From: Coleophoma eucalyptorum
Lineage: Eukaryota > Ascomycota > Leotiomycetes > Helotiales > Dermateaceae
NCBI GenBank assembly: GCA_026120035.1
Contig: JALRME010000002.1
Location: 992,001 to 1,056,000 of the forward strand
Direction of reading: 5' to 3'
DNA: 64,000 bases
The notes beneath the pieces were generated by a model. It saw only the letters and a program-made list of their open reading frames with translations, was not told the origin of the DNA and made no database searches. The first letter of the stretch is position 1, and each line of letters starts with the position of its first letter. Both the position numbers and the translations under genes were made by a program. Shown one piece after another: positions 11,801 through 22,693 of the stretch.

Positions 11801-14800
11801 TTTTGTCGGGCATGATTCTCGTATGTGAGAGGTTCTCGTAAGGGACCGAGCCTCCAAATGATAAGCAGGCTGCCATTTCCCCCGGGTAAGTAATTGAAAC
11901 ACGCGATGGAAGGAGGACTCTTAACAATATTGGGAGAAGGGGGGTTAAGGATGAGGATGGATATTGGTGGTGGTGCTTGCAGGCGGCAAATAGCCTCCGC
12001 GTATAGATTTGAAGTTGACGGAGATTTTGCAATGTAGCCCACTTACTTAAGCTGCCTATTATATTACTCTTGCATTTTGCATAGTACTGTCCATCTCCTG
12101 TTCCGAGGCATCGGGTCTGACAGCTTTGATATACAGTACCGACGTGGTGAGAGGAGAACTGGCACTGCCATTCGGGTCACTACCGGCAACGCGCAGATTA
12201 TGTCAATTTTCTGCGCATATCAACCAAGTCTGACACACTTTGGTTGTGTCAAGGCGGGTCAGCCTAAGATGACATTAATTCCTGATCTATACTCATGGCG
12301 ACCACGCGCGAGCTGAACGCCAGCATAATGTCAGAATGCAAGGAGTTACAGTTAGAAACCGCCAATGGGCCTCGAATGATAGACTGGCCTCGTGGCCATC
12401 GTCGACCGGTCCAGCCGTCTTTTGCAATAGGATACTAAGCATTTCAGTATGCTTTCACATGCAGCAATCAGGTGATCCTTAGAAAAACCGAGTAGCAATT
12501 CGAGGATCGGGAGAGAGAAGCCGGTTGGATTAACTTTCCGCTAAGTATGCCTACAGATGGCTTGGGATGCGAGGCATGCTTGAGTGAAAAACTACGCAAA
12601 GTAGCTGGTGATAGCTAGTAAACAACAACATTAGTTCATTGCGCTCTCGTCCCATCGGAAGTGAAATTGTTTATCCGGTGTGTCAGATGTTTCAAACTTG
12701 AAAGATGAAAAGTGAGAAGAAAAAAAATAAAAATTACGCCTTCCAGGGAAGTCCTTTTAGACATGCGAAAACAGGCATACTATCATTCTGATTGTCAGGA
12801 GCAACGTGGGCATAGTGCAGGCCTCCTCGACTGCTAAAGCGAAGCAGGCTGGTGGAAGAATAAGCTGCATAGAAGGATTTGCAGGCCTTTCGCAGGTCGT
12901 CTCCCTTGCTCATCACGGTAGAAGCTTCATCAAGAAAAGATCCCGGGAGTAGCTAACTTTGGTACAGATATTGTTAGTAGATGCTCGTATGGCGATGGGT
13001 GTCGTCTTGGAGAAAAGTCATGGCGTGGGTCGAATTTCGCAGGTATCTTCAGAAGTGTAAGCAGCGTCGATCATGGGCGACTGCAATCAAGAATTTCTTT
13101 TTGAGCATGGGAGGCGGGACAAGGGCGCGCACGAGCTCTTTGACAGGGTTCTGCCGCTTCAGTAGGACGGAGGTAGACGGAAGAACCAAGAACCGCAGCA
13201 CATTTTTGAGGATATGTTGATGAGCATACATGTTCCGCAAGCTGGTCATCTGTCTCTAATGTTTCATATTCTGCAAGAAACCATCTAATTTGAAGGTTGG
13301 TTGGACTCTTTCTCACGAAGTCGAAGCATGATTATGGCAGCTTGGCTTGACCCAACTGGCAGATTGACAGGTTTGGCTGTAATAAAGCACCCAACGCTAA
13401 AAGTCAACCACCCAGACACATGCCCGTCGTGCAGCGTACATGACGCAGTAATACGACAGTCGCAAATGACGGCAATGTTGTCGAGGTTAACTGGCGATTT
13501 TGATAATGCAGGCTTGGCCCGGAGATGCGCACTGCAGGGCCGTATTAGCTAGCTTGCCACAACCCTGGTAAATTATTGAAAGTTAGCTGGGTGAATGGAT
13601 AGAAAGAGTTCACCGCAGCAAATTGGGATCGTGAAGTGGCAAACGGGTTGAGGTCTTGCCCGTTCCTGGTGTCACAATTCCTAGATTCCATAGTGTAGGG
13701 GTCTGTCGGTAGCATATAATGACCGGAGTTGGATAGGTCAATGGCGTTGTGGAAGTGCTGCTTGGGACTCGTTGCAGGCGAGGCACTGTACTAGGGCCAT
13801 TTGCGACTGTGATATAATATGATAGCAAAGCGGAGCTATGCTTGACCTTAGTTTTATTGTTTCCAGGGTCCCAAGCCAGACTAGACGCCCTGGGAGCATG
13901 ATGGACATGGAATAGCAGATGCCCTTCCGACCGGCCGATTGTGATAATAATAATATAGGTCGGTTGGGTCGAAACAGAGGGGACCTGAGTGCACAGTGAC
14001 GAGTGAGAGTAGACCCTGGCAACAGGCCAGCGACAGCAGGCAAGGCAGGTCTTGCCGCAAGGTACCCGTGCCGAAGGTGGAGAAAGTCGCAGTTGATTGT
14101 TTATTGCGAACCTCGAGGCCTTGACGTGCAGCGAGACAAGGTGTGGTGGGTATGGGTTCAAAGGCTGGAGGGATAATTGTTCTGTACAGGAGAGGATGTG
14201 GAAGTGGAGGTGGAAGTGCAAGTGGAAGGAAGCAATGCAAAGGAAGCTGCAGCATCGACTAAGCGAGGTCCTCCAGCATGAGGCCCTGGCTGGTGAGACT
14301 GCTTTCCCCTGCTCTGTCCTGATGATCAGTCCTCGACTACCCCCAAAAAGCAATACAGCTAACTGTCTATCGTCGTGGTGTGGCGCATCGATGCCAGTGA
14401 TCGCCACATTCACATCGACGATAAACCCTAACTTCATCGTGTTCATGTGGGCGTGGGCGGCCCTAGGTCTGTCGTGTCGCGCACCGGCACCTGTCTATGT
14501 TTGTCGATAAGGAACGAGGGACGAGGGACGAGGACGGAGCATTTCTCAAGGATCCGTCATCGCCAGGGAACCTGGCCACATCCACGGGCACTGGGTGATG
14601 GATCCCATACGGAAGTATCTGTTGTTGGCCAAATGGAAATGTTGCAATTCCGATTTGACAAGCATTAGTCCTAACTACAGTGGCTCCTCTCTACTTTCTT
14701 CTGCTCAACTCGACTAGAACCCACCGTGCTCTACTCTGGTTATGGCTTCAAACCCGGGAGGAATCATGGCCCTACCGGACTGGCAGGTTTTTGGCAGTTT

Positions 14801-15199
14801 GGAGGACCATTGCAGTGCTGGTATGGTACGCAAACAAGGGCTCATCCGCCGAGCAGACAGCCGTTCAGCCCAACTTCGTCTCCAGATCTCGAACCGATGG
14901 CTTTTTCTCGAACACGTTACCCTGCCTTTGCTGTTTACTTGCACCCCACTACACGAATGCACAAGTCTGAGTCCACATTCTTGAAAAAGATGATCCTCGT
15001 TGCTCGTCCCATCTTCCTTTCGGGTCTGTGTTCCCCAGCCCCAGCAGTCAAAGCCGCACGTCTGCAGGCTTTCATCGAAGATGCCTGCTCGGCGAGCTTC
15101 CATAACTCTTCCCTTCCGCAGCTAACTCTCTTGACTTGACCTGATGGAACCACTTCAGCCAGTTAGGAAGGGAAGGGTGGCGTCTCAATCAATAGCTTA

Positions 15200-16746
15200 A
15201 AGACTTGATATCTCCCCCTCCCTTACCATCCTGCCCCCCAGCACAAGCCCTGTTGTGCCTTAGTGCGAAGGTTGCAGAGACGGACAGGCCTGCTATCGAG
15301 TCGCGTCCGAGTTTACTATCGAGCCCTTGACCATATTGGCAAATCATCAGCTATTCTTACAGTCCGGCACTTCAGGCCCTGTCGTGCCGTTGGCTCCATA
15401 TCGCCTCGTCTATGCTTGGAAAACGTTGAAAGACCGGCCCTATGCCAGAAACGTTGCGCAAACCTCACCAGTCTCTCACTCGGTTTCTCTCAGGACAGCC
15501 ATCTACGTCTGACGGTCCGTCGTTCTTCCCATCTAGAATCCAATTTCCCGACGACTATTCTGCACCACCCATCGCCTCTTCCGTTTGCAGGTCGGTTTTG
15601 TCGGCAAACGAACGAGACTCATTGAGCGAGCAAGCGGCTGTCCCGACATCCAGTAAACTCTTGATCAACCCACCTCTAACCTTGCGAGTCACGTTGTCCG
15701 TTTGGTCCAAGTGAGGCAGAGCAGACGAACAGAAGAGGAAGCTAGTGTTGTTAGCAAGGAAAGCAGTTCACGCCCTGGCCCATCGGCTAGCCCAACTACT
15801 TCCATCCAGTTGTTCTGGGAACAAACGAGGTATAGCTCATCTGTCACAATCCGCCTGGCCTCGACTCGCTACCAGATGAAAAGAGCGTCAAGTGCATCGC
15901 CATTACCCAGAAAGTCCCTCCCAATACATCTCCGCGACACAAGTGCCGTTCCAAACAAGGCCTCCGTTCATCTAAGCTTCCCAGTCTAGGCCCAATTCAC
16001 CAATCAATTCTCCGCGACCCTACGCACCTGCTCAAACCTGGATGGAAGCTCTAACCCAGATAACCATCTGATGAGTCTAGTCACCTCGGTCAATTTTCTC
16101 GTACACACTCAACAACCTCGCCTTCCGCCCTTCACCAGAGTCTTAATACTACGCCTCTGGATTGTTTTCTGGTAATGCCACGGAAGCCAACTGGATCCTC
16201 CTGCGTTGCTTGTTTTCCTGAAGACGACCTGCTCGCAGTATACGCCGTGGACACTTGCAGCACTCGGAAGAGCCCGAACAGAACCCCCATTGACCGGGAA
16301 GAAGCTTCTGACATTGCATCAACATCCCACATCGCGGACGACATCCATCACTGTGACGAGTCCATCCACAGCTTAAATTACCACCTTTCTCATCTTGAAT
16401 AGGATATCATACAGTTGTTGGCTTGCTTACCTGCGCTCCAAGATCAGGTCGACAAACGGTCTGGTGCGGGATCTAGCACCCACCAAAAGACCTTTCATGA
16501 TATCCTTTGGTAACGCGATGAAAGGGTCTTCTTTGATAACACTAGCTTCCTCATGAGACCACATCTTACTACGCCGACCAGTCGTCCCTTCCTAAACACC
16601 TTTCCAGCTTTTCATCATCCAAGGTAGCTTTCACACAACGATACTCCCCGCACAGTTACCAGCACCATATTTCATTCAAGTGTAACAGCCACCATAACAT
16701 CACTACTTCAAGAGAAAACCAGACTTCCACGGAGGAAGGCAACACT
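15200..16746 (+). promoter_or_regulatory. Probable promoter and long 5' leader of the velvet gene
   Basis: The stretch is rich in C and T on the plus strand and contains no recognisable gene. It has short ATG ORFs upstream of the velvet start, for example 15263-15625, 15702-15989 and 16175-16402. Fungal developmental regulators often have long leaders with upstream ORFs. The transcription start is not visible, so the left border is only a guess. Confidence 0.35.
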
Positions 16747-18637
16747 ATGGCGACCGTTCAGTCCCATCACCACCACACGCAAGCTGCTAAATTTCAGATA
16801 CCAGAACTATCAGGGTATGTTACAGTCTCCTATCATCGAGGCGCTGTTGCTGCGAAGCGTGCCGCATGTCCTGTTTTGATGCGCGCCGAAGTCCCAACTA
16901 ACTCGTTTGTAGGTCTCATTGTTCTTTAAAAGTTGTACAACAACCTGTACTTGCTAGAGTCTCCATCGGCAAAGACAAAGGTGAGTTCGTCTAGGACCCC
17001 GGGAGCTGAATTGGCTGACCATTTTTGTCTATCACAGATCGCAAGCCGTGCGATCCACCCCCGATACTTGAACTACAAGTCCATGAGCAGCTTGACCCCA
17101 GCAGAAACTATCTGCAGAGTAGGTCGCATCTTCCGTAGAGAGCAAAGAGCATCGCTGACTCAAACTTTTAGGCCCGTACTTTTTTGTTTTTGCTATACTG
17201 ATTAAACCCGATGGATCACCCGCAGAGGAGACTACCAAGGTTGTTTCGTCAGGCGCAGCAACTTCCTCCCTCCACCGACTCAAGAATGTCAAGAATGAGG
17301 ATGGGGCGTACTTCGTTTTCGGTGATTTGTCCATCAAATTGGAGGGAGAGTTCCGGTTAAGGTTCAATCTCTTCGAGATGCAAGATGGCTTTGCTAGGTT
17401 CATGCAAGCGGTAGACTCGGATGTTTTTACGGTTTATGGCACCAAGAATTTCCCGGGTATGGGCGAGTCGACATATATGACACGATCGTTCGCGGATCAA
17501 GGAGTCCGGCTGAGACTGCGCAAAGAGCCTCGACAACTACAACGAAGAAACGGGCCAAGGGCTGACGCCTATGTGCCAAAGCATTATAACAAGCAGGCGG
17601 GTAAAAACAAAAGAAAATCTTCAGAAGGCAACATTGGAGAGATTCGAGAAGGGATGATAGAAACACCAATTGCGAAGTTGGAAAGGCAATCGTTCTCAGG
17701 CGGTAGCGATCCATCACCAACATTAAGGAACCAGATGCAATCGTCACCAGCAGCTCAGTCTTTTGAACATCGCTCTCCGCTTGATCGCGGTCAGACTCAA
17801 CTCACAAACCCTTTCGCAGCATACACCAATGAGCCACTTGTCAAACGACAACGAACGGCGTCAGAACAAGATCAGCCACACGATTTTAGTCAAACTCATA
17901 CACTCCAGACACAACAGTATCCTGCAAATTATCCTCATCAACCAGACTACGATACCTATTCAGGCGCCCAGCAGACTTACCAGCAACAAATGTATAGCGC
18001 TTCGTATAGTCAGCCGGCGACAACATCAAATAACTTTACGCATCTTTCTTCACGGCAGGATCGTAGTGACTCCTTACCTTCCGGATCGTATTCACCATTC
18101 TATGTAACTACTCAAAGATCTGCTAGTAGTGGGTATCTCCCATCTCAATCACCAACTGCACGATCCTTTGAGCACGGTCAGCCGCAGTATAATATGGGGG
18201 AAGATATGACATCCACCATGACGCATCGGCCAATGAGTGGAGCACAAGCAAGTTTTGGAATGGATCGGCACCCTCAATATGTTACTGCGCCTGTACCTCC
18301 TCTATCTTCGCAGAGAAGAGAGAATAGCCTTGGGAATTATAGCCAAGAATACCAAATATCAACAGCAATGCCAATGGCATCGCGTCGGGCATCTGCAATT
18401 CCTGGAGTGTTTGAAATAGGCCATCATACCGGTTATAACACATCTCCCATGGGGCCGCCGGCCTATGGACGCATGGACGCTCCTGACATCACCCACGTCA
18501 GTCGAGCTGCGTATACTCCAGTATCAGTGGTCGAGTCGCCGAGACCTTATTTACCACCGCCTCAGCACCAGCATCAGCAACACGTACCATCTAGTTATGA
18601 TTTCCAAATGGACTCGACCCATTACTCGGGAGCTTGA
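16747..18637 (+). CDS. vosA: Velvet-domain transcription regulator, VosA/Ryp2 type
   Basis: Velvet proteins bind DNA through an NF-kB-like fold and control sporulation, spore viability and secondary metabolism, often as VelB-VosA dimers. Four exons: 16747-16814, 16913-16980, 17038-17118 and 17172-18637, giving 560 residues. Introns of 98, 57 and 53 nt have GT..AG ends. Splicing restores the velvet domain (about residues 27-199): the LKVVQQP opening, the IGKDKDRKPCDPPPI block, NYLQSPYFFVFA, SSLHRLK, and FPGMGES followed by ADQGVRLRLRKEP. A GKNKRKS basic patch near residue 216 and KRQRT near 297 may be nuclear signals. The remainder is rich in Gln, Ser, Tyr and Pro, as in VosA tails. The start ATG lies just before a poly-His stretch. 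VelC is the main alternative, so the paralogue name is less sure than the family. Confidence 0.88.
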
Positions 18638-21569
18638 TAGCGATGTAGGTGTGCTTTGAAGCTGGTCCTCGAAGGCTATTGCCTCGAGACCGACCTCAAA
18701 TCAATTGCTACAACCAATTTCTTTTGTTGGGATTTACTATAGAGCATTTCTGTATCATAGCGAAGGACAACTTTCGAGCATATGTGCTATTCATGGATTA
18801 GGGCATCGTTGAGAGTAGGGGAGTCACTTGTTTGTTCAAAGGGCACGGGAAGCATTTTGGCGTTTGGGCAGCAACACATCAGGATCACAAATTTCAGAGG
18901 TTCTCGCCTTGCGGTTTGCTTTTGGATCGTATAGATGGGAATGGGCAAGCAAAGGCGTATTGTTTTTCTCCCTCGGAGGCATTGCTCGTTCAGACTTATT
19001 GTTTCGGATTGTCAAGCGCTTTCATAAAGGAAAAGGAAGCTGGGGAGCACAAAAGATGCGACTTCAAAATTTGCTTGTTTCGCACACGGAGTTTACAGGA
19101 CTGGGCTAGGGGCTTGGACCATTATCAAAGATGGCTTTCTCTTCCTGTGTAATATAGTCTGGCTTACAGTTGCCATTTTCATGCGCGGGGCTTATTTTGT
19201 CTTCTTTGGTCCTTGAGCAATCGAGTATTGGATATATAGCTGCAGTAAGCAATGCCATTTTCCTATTAGAATAGATTTCCTTGTCCAGGCGTCGATCCAC
19301 TGTCATATCGGATATAGAAAGATACATCCGAGCTTTCAGGTTCAGTTTCAAAAGCACCATAGTTAGGATTGCTACCGACTGATTTTGCAAGTCTAATTCC
19401 TTATTCCCTAGACACACCCGCCCTGATAAGACATACATATCCGCGCATCTCCCGAAATGCAAGAACAAAGCAAGCAAGCAAGCGGTAGCCAGACGACCCC
19501 AGTTGAGATTCACCCTCCCCCTTGATCAGTTGAGTTCCTAGGAACTCCCCTCGCTAAACGGCCCTGAAGCCATGGCCCGAGCTAGAACAAACCGGGCGAC
19601 CCCACCGGTAACCTAAATTCCCAATTGAGCCAGGGAACATTGACGCGCAAGAAAGCCACCTTTCCGGCTGGGCCCTTCCGAGCTCCCCGACTGCCTTGCA
19701 CAATTACGACTGCTGTACTGAACCTGACTGCGATGCACTGAGCATTCCGCGGGGATCACCGCATCGCGTAGGTGGAAGATGGTTGCCCTCGGCCTTAATT
19801 TTCCTCCTGTCTCTGTGCTGGGCAGAAGGAGCTGGGAGAGGAAGGGCGGTTGCGTGAGGGTTATCGACGCGTATACCTGATGCGCAAAGCATCCTCGAGT
19901 GATGGGATTTAGAGGGGGGCTTGATTGGGATGGCATGGGACGATAGTGGTGTGGTGGAAAGTCAAAGAGCGCAAGCAATTCCTTAGTCGGATCTTTTCTG
20001 CCTAATGAACCTTTAGCCGGTTCAATAAGCCAGGATATCGCCCATCCATCCAACCACAGGCGTGCGTGCCCAATCGCACCAAGGGCCATCATCAGCGTCG
20101 GTTGTTGTAGGGGACGATTTGCTGGCATAGAACACCTCGGCGGGAAGACTGGAGTCAGCCTTCGCATGTCTCTGCTCGCGAGGTTATGTGGCACCGGTGG
20201 GCGTGTATCGACAACCTAATCTACTCCCATTATTTATGGATCTTGGATACCAGCCCGAACGGACGGAGGTTTCCACCGGGCGATTCGCGTTAATGGGGGA
20301 CGAATGGTAAAAACAGCATCGGAATAAATCATAAGCTCCGACGACGCTGGAATGTTTTAGCTATCATTCTGTCCCGATCTTCGATGTGCAGGTGCATTTA
20401 CAGGGAACCAAAACCTGGTCAACCATCGAGACAGCGGGAGGGAAGGCGACGCTGTGCTACAAGGACCTGGGGCCATCAATTCCCCCATCTGGGAATAAGA
20501 GCCCTTGTTAAACGGCGAGCAAAACCTGCTGAGTTCTGCGTCTCTATTTCTGTCACATTTATCAACTCAATCAGCCTGCTTGTAGCCTCTTCTCTTTTCA
20601 GCTCAACTTAAAGATATGCAAAAGTCACGCGCTTGCGCAGAAGAAAAACCCCTGGGAGTAATTGTTTCTACTTGAAGCATAAGCAAAGGGCTTCTGCATA
20701 CCACCTACCAGGGCACCAGGGCGTTCCCGGTAATCTCTTCCCTCTTTCGAGACTCAACTGTTCACTTTGCTTATTGAGGCTCTGCAGCTTTTACTACCTG
20801 CTACTTCCGATGGCCGTTCTATCCCGCAGTCATATCAAGGTACTTGGCTGCAGATCAGTGTCCCTGGTGTTCTCCATTTAAGTCTCCTTGCTTTCTTGAC
20901 GTTTGGCTCCTTGAATTCTGGGGGATCTGTATGTTAGCGGTCCAAGCAACAATACTGCTCAACGGGGTATGCGGGTCTGTGATAGAGGTGCAGAATGCGT
21001 CACTCACTTGCAGAACTGCTAAACTCTTCCTGCCTGTCTGGTTACCGCTGTCACTACGGGACGCTGCCAGAATTCAGTTTGGTGGATTCCGGATGTGGCT
21101 GAGTTTTCGACTGGGTTTCAATGAACTCAGGCGGCACCCGAGAAAGGTCGCAATGATAAGGCTTACCCAATGTGTGCAACTATACTTGTCTGATTTCACA
21201 TTGTGAGAAAAAAAGATTGGTAGCGAAGTAATATGTCCACTCAACATGTGATGCCCGGAATCCAACGGATTTCTTTAACCATGATAGTTATTACTGTCTC
21301 CTAACCTTGAGTGCGTGAAGGTAGAGCACTATTGTGAGCACTTGCACTGCACTCAACCAGTCGTCAAAATCCTTGCTGAAGCCCCAGAAATTCAAATCCA
21401 GACTTCGAGGCGGCCTCTAAAGAAAATGCGATCTGGCACCCAAATGACGCTGAAAATTGGATGGAATAATGGCAGAGAATGAGCATCCAGTGTCACAAGC
21501 AGGCGTTTGACAATGGTACTGTTCGTTCTTGAAATCCTCCAATGTCTATGTACAAAGACAATAATGAGT
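18638..21569. other. Convergent intergenic region, no supported gene
   Basis: Lies between the 3' ends of the velvet gene and NDUFA1. Its left part should hold the velvet 3' UTR. A 135-codon minus-strand ORF (19106-19513) starts with a hydrophobic, signal-peptide-like segment but has no recognised homology. Other frames (a 193-codon minus ORF at 19613-20194 and a 120-codon plus ORF at 20844-21206) show no motif. Confidence 0.5.
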
Positions 21570-22038
21570 CTAAAGGAAACGCTTCTCGAGCTAGATATAC
21601 GTCGTTAGCAATCTGTGCGGTCTCATAGAGTGGCATACTTACCCTCCATGGATTGTTCAGCTCGAATCCTCTTGGTGCATCTACGTTGTCCGATTGCCCC
21701 CGTAACATGCCCGTCAACCTGTTGTCTCTGTCCATCACTATTATCATATTAGCATCGAAGTGCGAATGGGGTTACTCGAATTGATCGTACTTTGCTGTCG
21801 TTTGTTAGCATGGAATCCGGAATTGGAGGGGGAAAGCCGACCTTGTCCCACTGATCCAGCGAGCGTCTACCTCTCTTGCCTCCATTCTGCATGTGTCTGA
21901 TCTTTGACATTCCAGCACCGGTAATGCCGAACATCTGTATACTCGCTCAGCAATTGCTTTATCGATCCATGGGAGGAGGAAGCTTCATACAGCGAGCATG
22001 ATCCCATACGGGATCAGGGCCTCAAAAGGAACAGGCAT
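21570..22038 (-). CDS. NDUFA1: Complex I subunit NDUFA1 (MWFE), five exons including a 4-nt micro-exon
   Basis: Small accessory membrane subunit of mitochondrial NADH:ubiquinone oxidoreductase. Five exons on the minus strand: 22038-21991, 21934-21842, 21794-21791, 21737-21643 and 21590-21570, giving 86 residues. The protein has the MPVPFEALIPYGI start, one membrane segment, the HMQNGGKR and SLDQWDK blocks, RDNRLTGMLRGQ, and the NNPWR end typical of fungal homologues. Introns are 56, 47, 53 and 52 nt with GT..AG ends; the last three have GCTAAY branch sites. The third exon is only caaa. Without it the joined frame reads a stop at once; with it the conserved Gln-Met-Met after QWDK is restored. 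The gene is head to head with SAS3, 655 bp apart. No single ORF spans it, so a simple ORF scan would miss it. Confidence 0.88.
21791..21794 (-). other. 4-nt micro-exon of NDUFA1
   Basis: Bases caaa on the minus strand lie between an acceptor ending gacag and a donor starting gtacga. They supply one Gln codon and the first base of a Met codon. Frame continuity and the conserved Gln-Met-Met both require them. Confidence 0.8.
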
Positions 22039-22693
22039 TGTGGCTAGCGCAGTCGATGTCTGTATTTCCAATCAGTCATAATCCCTTGAGCTTCCCGTTT
22101 TTAATTGATCTTGCCTGATGGTTGTGGTTGTTGCTTTGGTGCCCCGAATTGAGAAATTGATCTTTGATGTCGTCGTGAGGTTGCACTGGCAGGTGCAACC
22201 ATAATCCGAGCCTGATAAACAAGGCCCCAATCAGGCCAGCCTTCACAACCGCACTTCTAATCGAATAGAATTACAAGAGTCGCGATTATAGCTTCACGAA
22301 GGCATTTCATTTCCAATCAAGCTTGATCTACGCGTCGGAAGGTCATATGCTTTTGATCCTGGATCCTACTTCAATACTTGATAGGTGTTGTGGCTACTAC
22401 CTCGCGTTCAGCTCCAGCCTGGGAACCACCTCCAACCCCTTGAATCTGCGAACACTGCTCCGTGTCTACGTATCGTCGAAAGAGGCTTAGAAATTGGGCT
22501 AGACTGTGCGAATTAGGTTGAATTCCATTGAAAGAGCTATCGAGAAGATTCCTGGGGGTAGCTGGCAGCTCCAGACTCCACGGCGCATTCCACTTTGGCC
22601 TCGCCGCGATCCCCACGCCTGAACCCCACAAGACTTACCTCCTGATCGACCATCCATCCTGACCCATGCGAGTAAAATAACACGAAGGAAGAT
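22039..22693. promoter_or_regulatory. Shared divergent promoter of NDUFA1 and SAS3
   Basis: A 655-bp interval between the start codons of two divergent housekeeping genes. A CCAAT pentamer lies at 22068-22072, about 30 bp upstream of the NDUFA1 ATG. Minus-strand ORFs here (22371-22631, 22499-22729) show no homology signal and look spurious. Confidence 0.6.

Larger units (their letters stand above)
5084..16746. other. Long gene-free interval (11.6 kb)
   Basis: No gene with family support was found on either strand. 5084-5600 looks like the BLM10 3' UTR and downstream DNA. 5600-6600 is visibly AT-rich, with an inverted repeat at 5723-5765 and a C9 run at 6136-6144. 8262-8870 holds three diverged copies of a short motif. 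12734-13316 has coding-like but unrecognised fragments on the minus strand. From about 15.2 kb to 16.7 kb the plus strand is pyrimidine-rich with several short ATG ORFs, like a long fungal 5' leader, so this part probably belongs to the velvet gene. Open frames up to 278 codons (13610-14446, minus) look unlike any family I know. Confidence 0.5.

Noticed and set aside
13610..14446. 278-codon open frame on the minus strand
   Set aside because: Composition is Ser/Pro/His-rich with no domain. Part of it reads an imperfect tggaagtgga-type repeat, and long frames overlap on several strands. Probably chance.
19613..20194. 193-codon minus-strand ORF
   Set aside because: No motif, and composition unlike the genes in the window.
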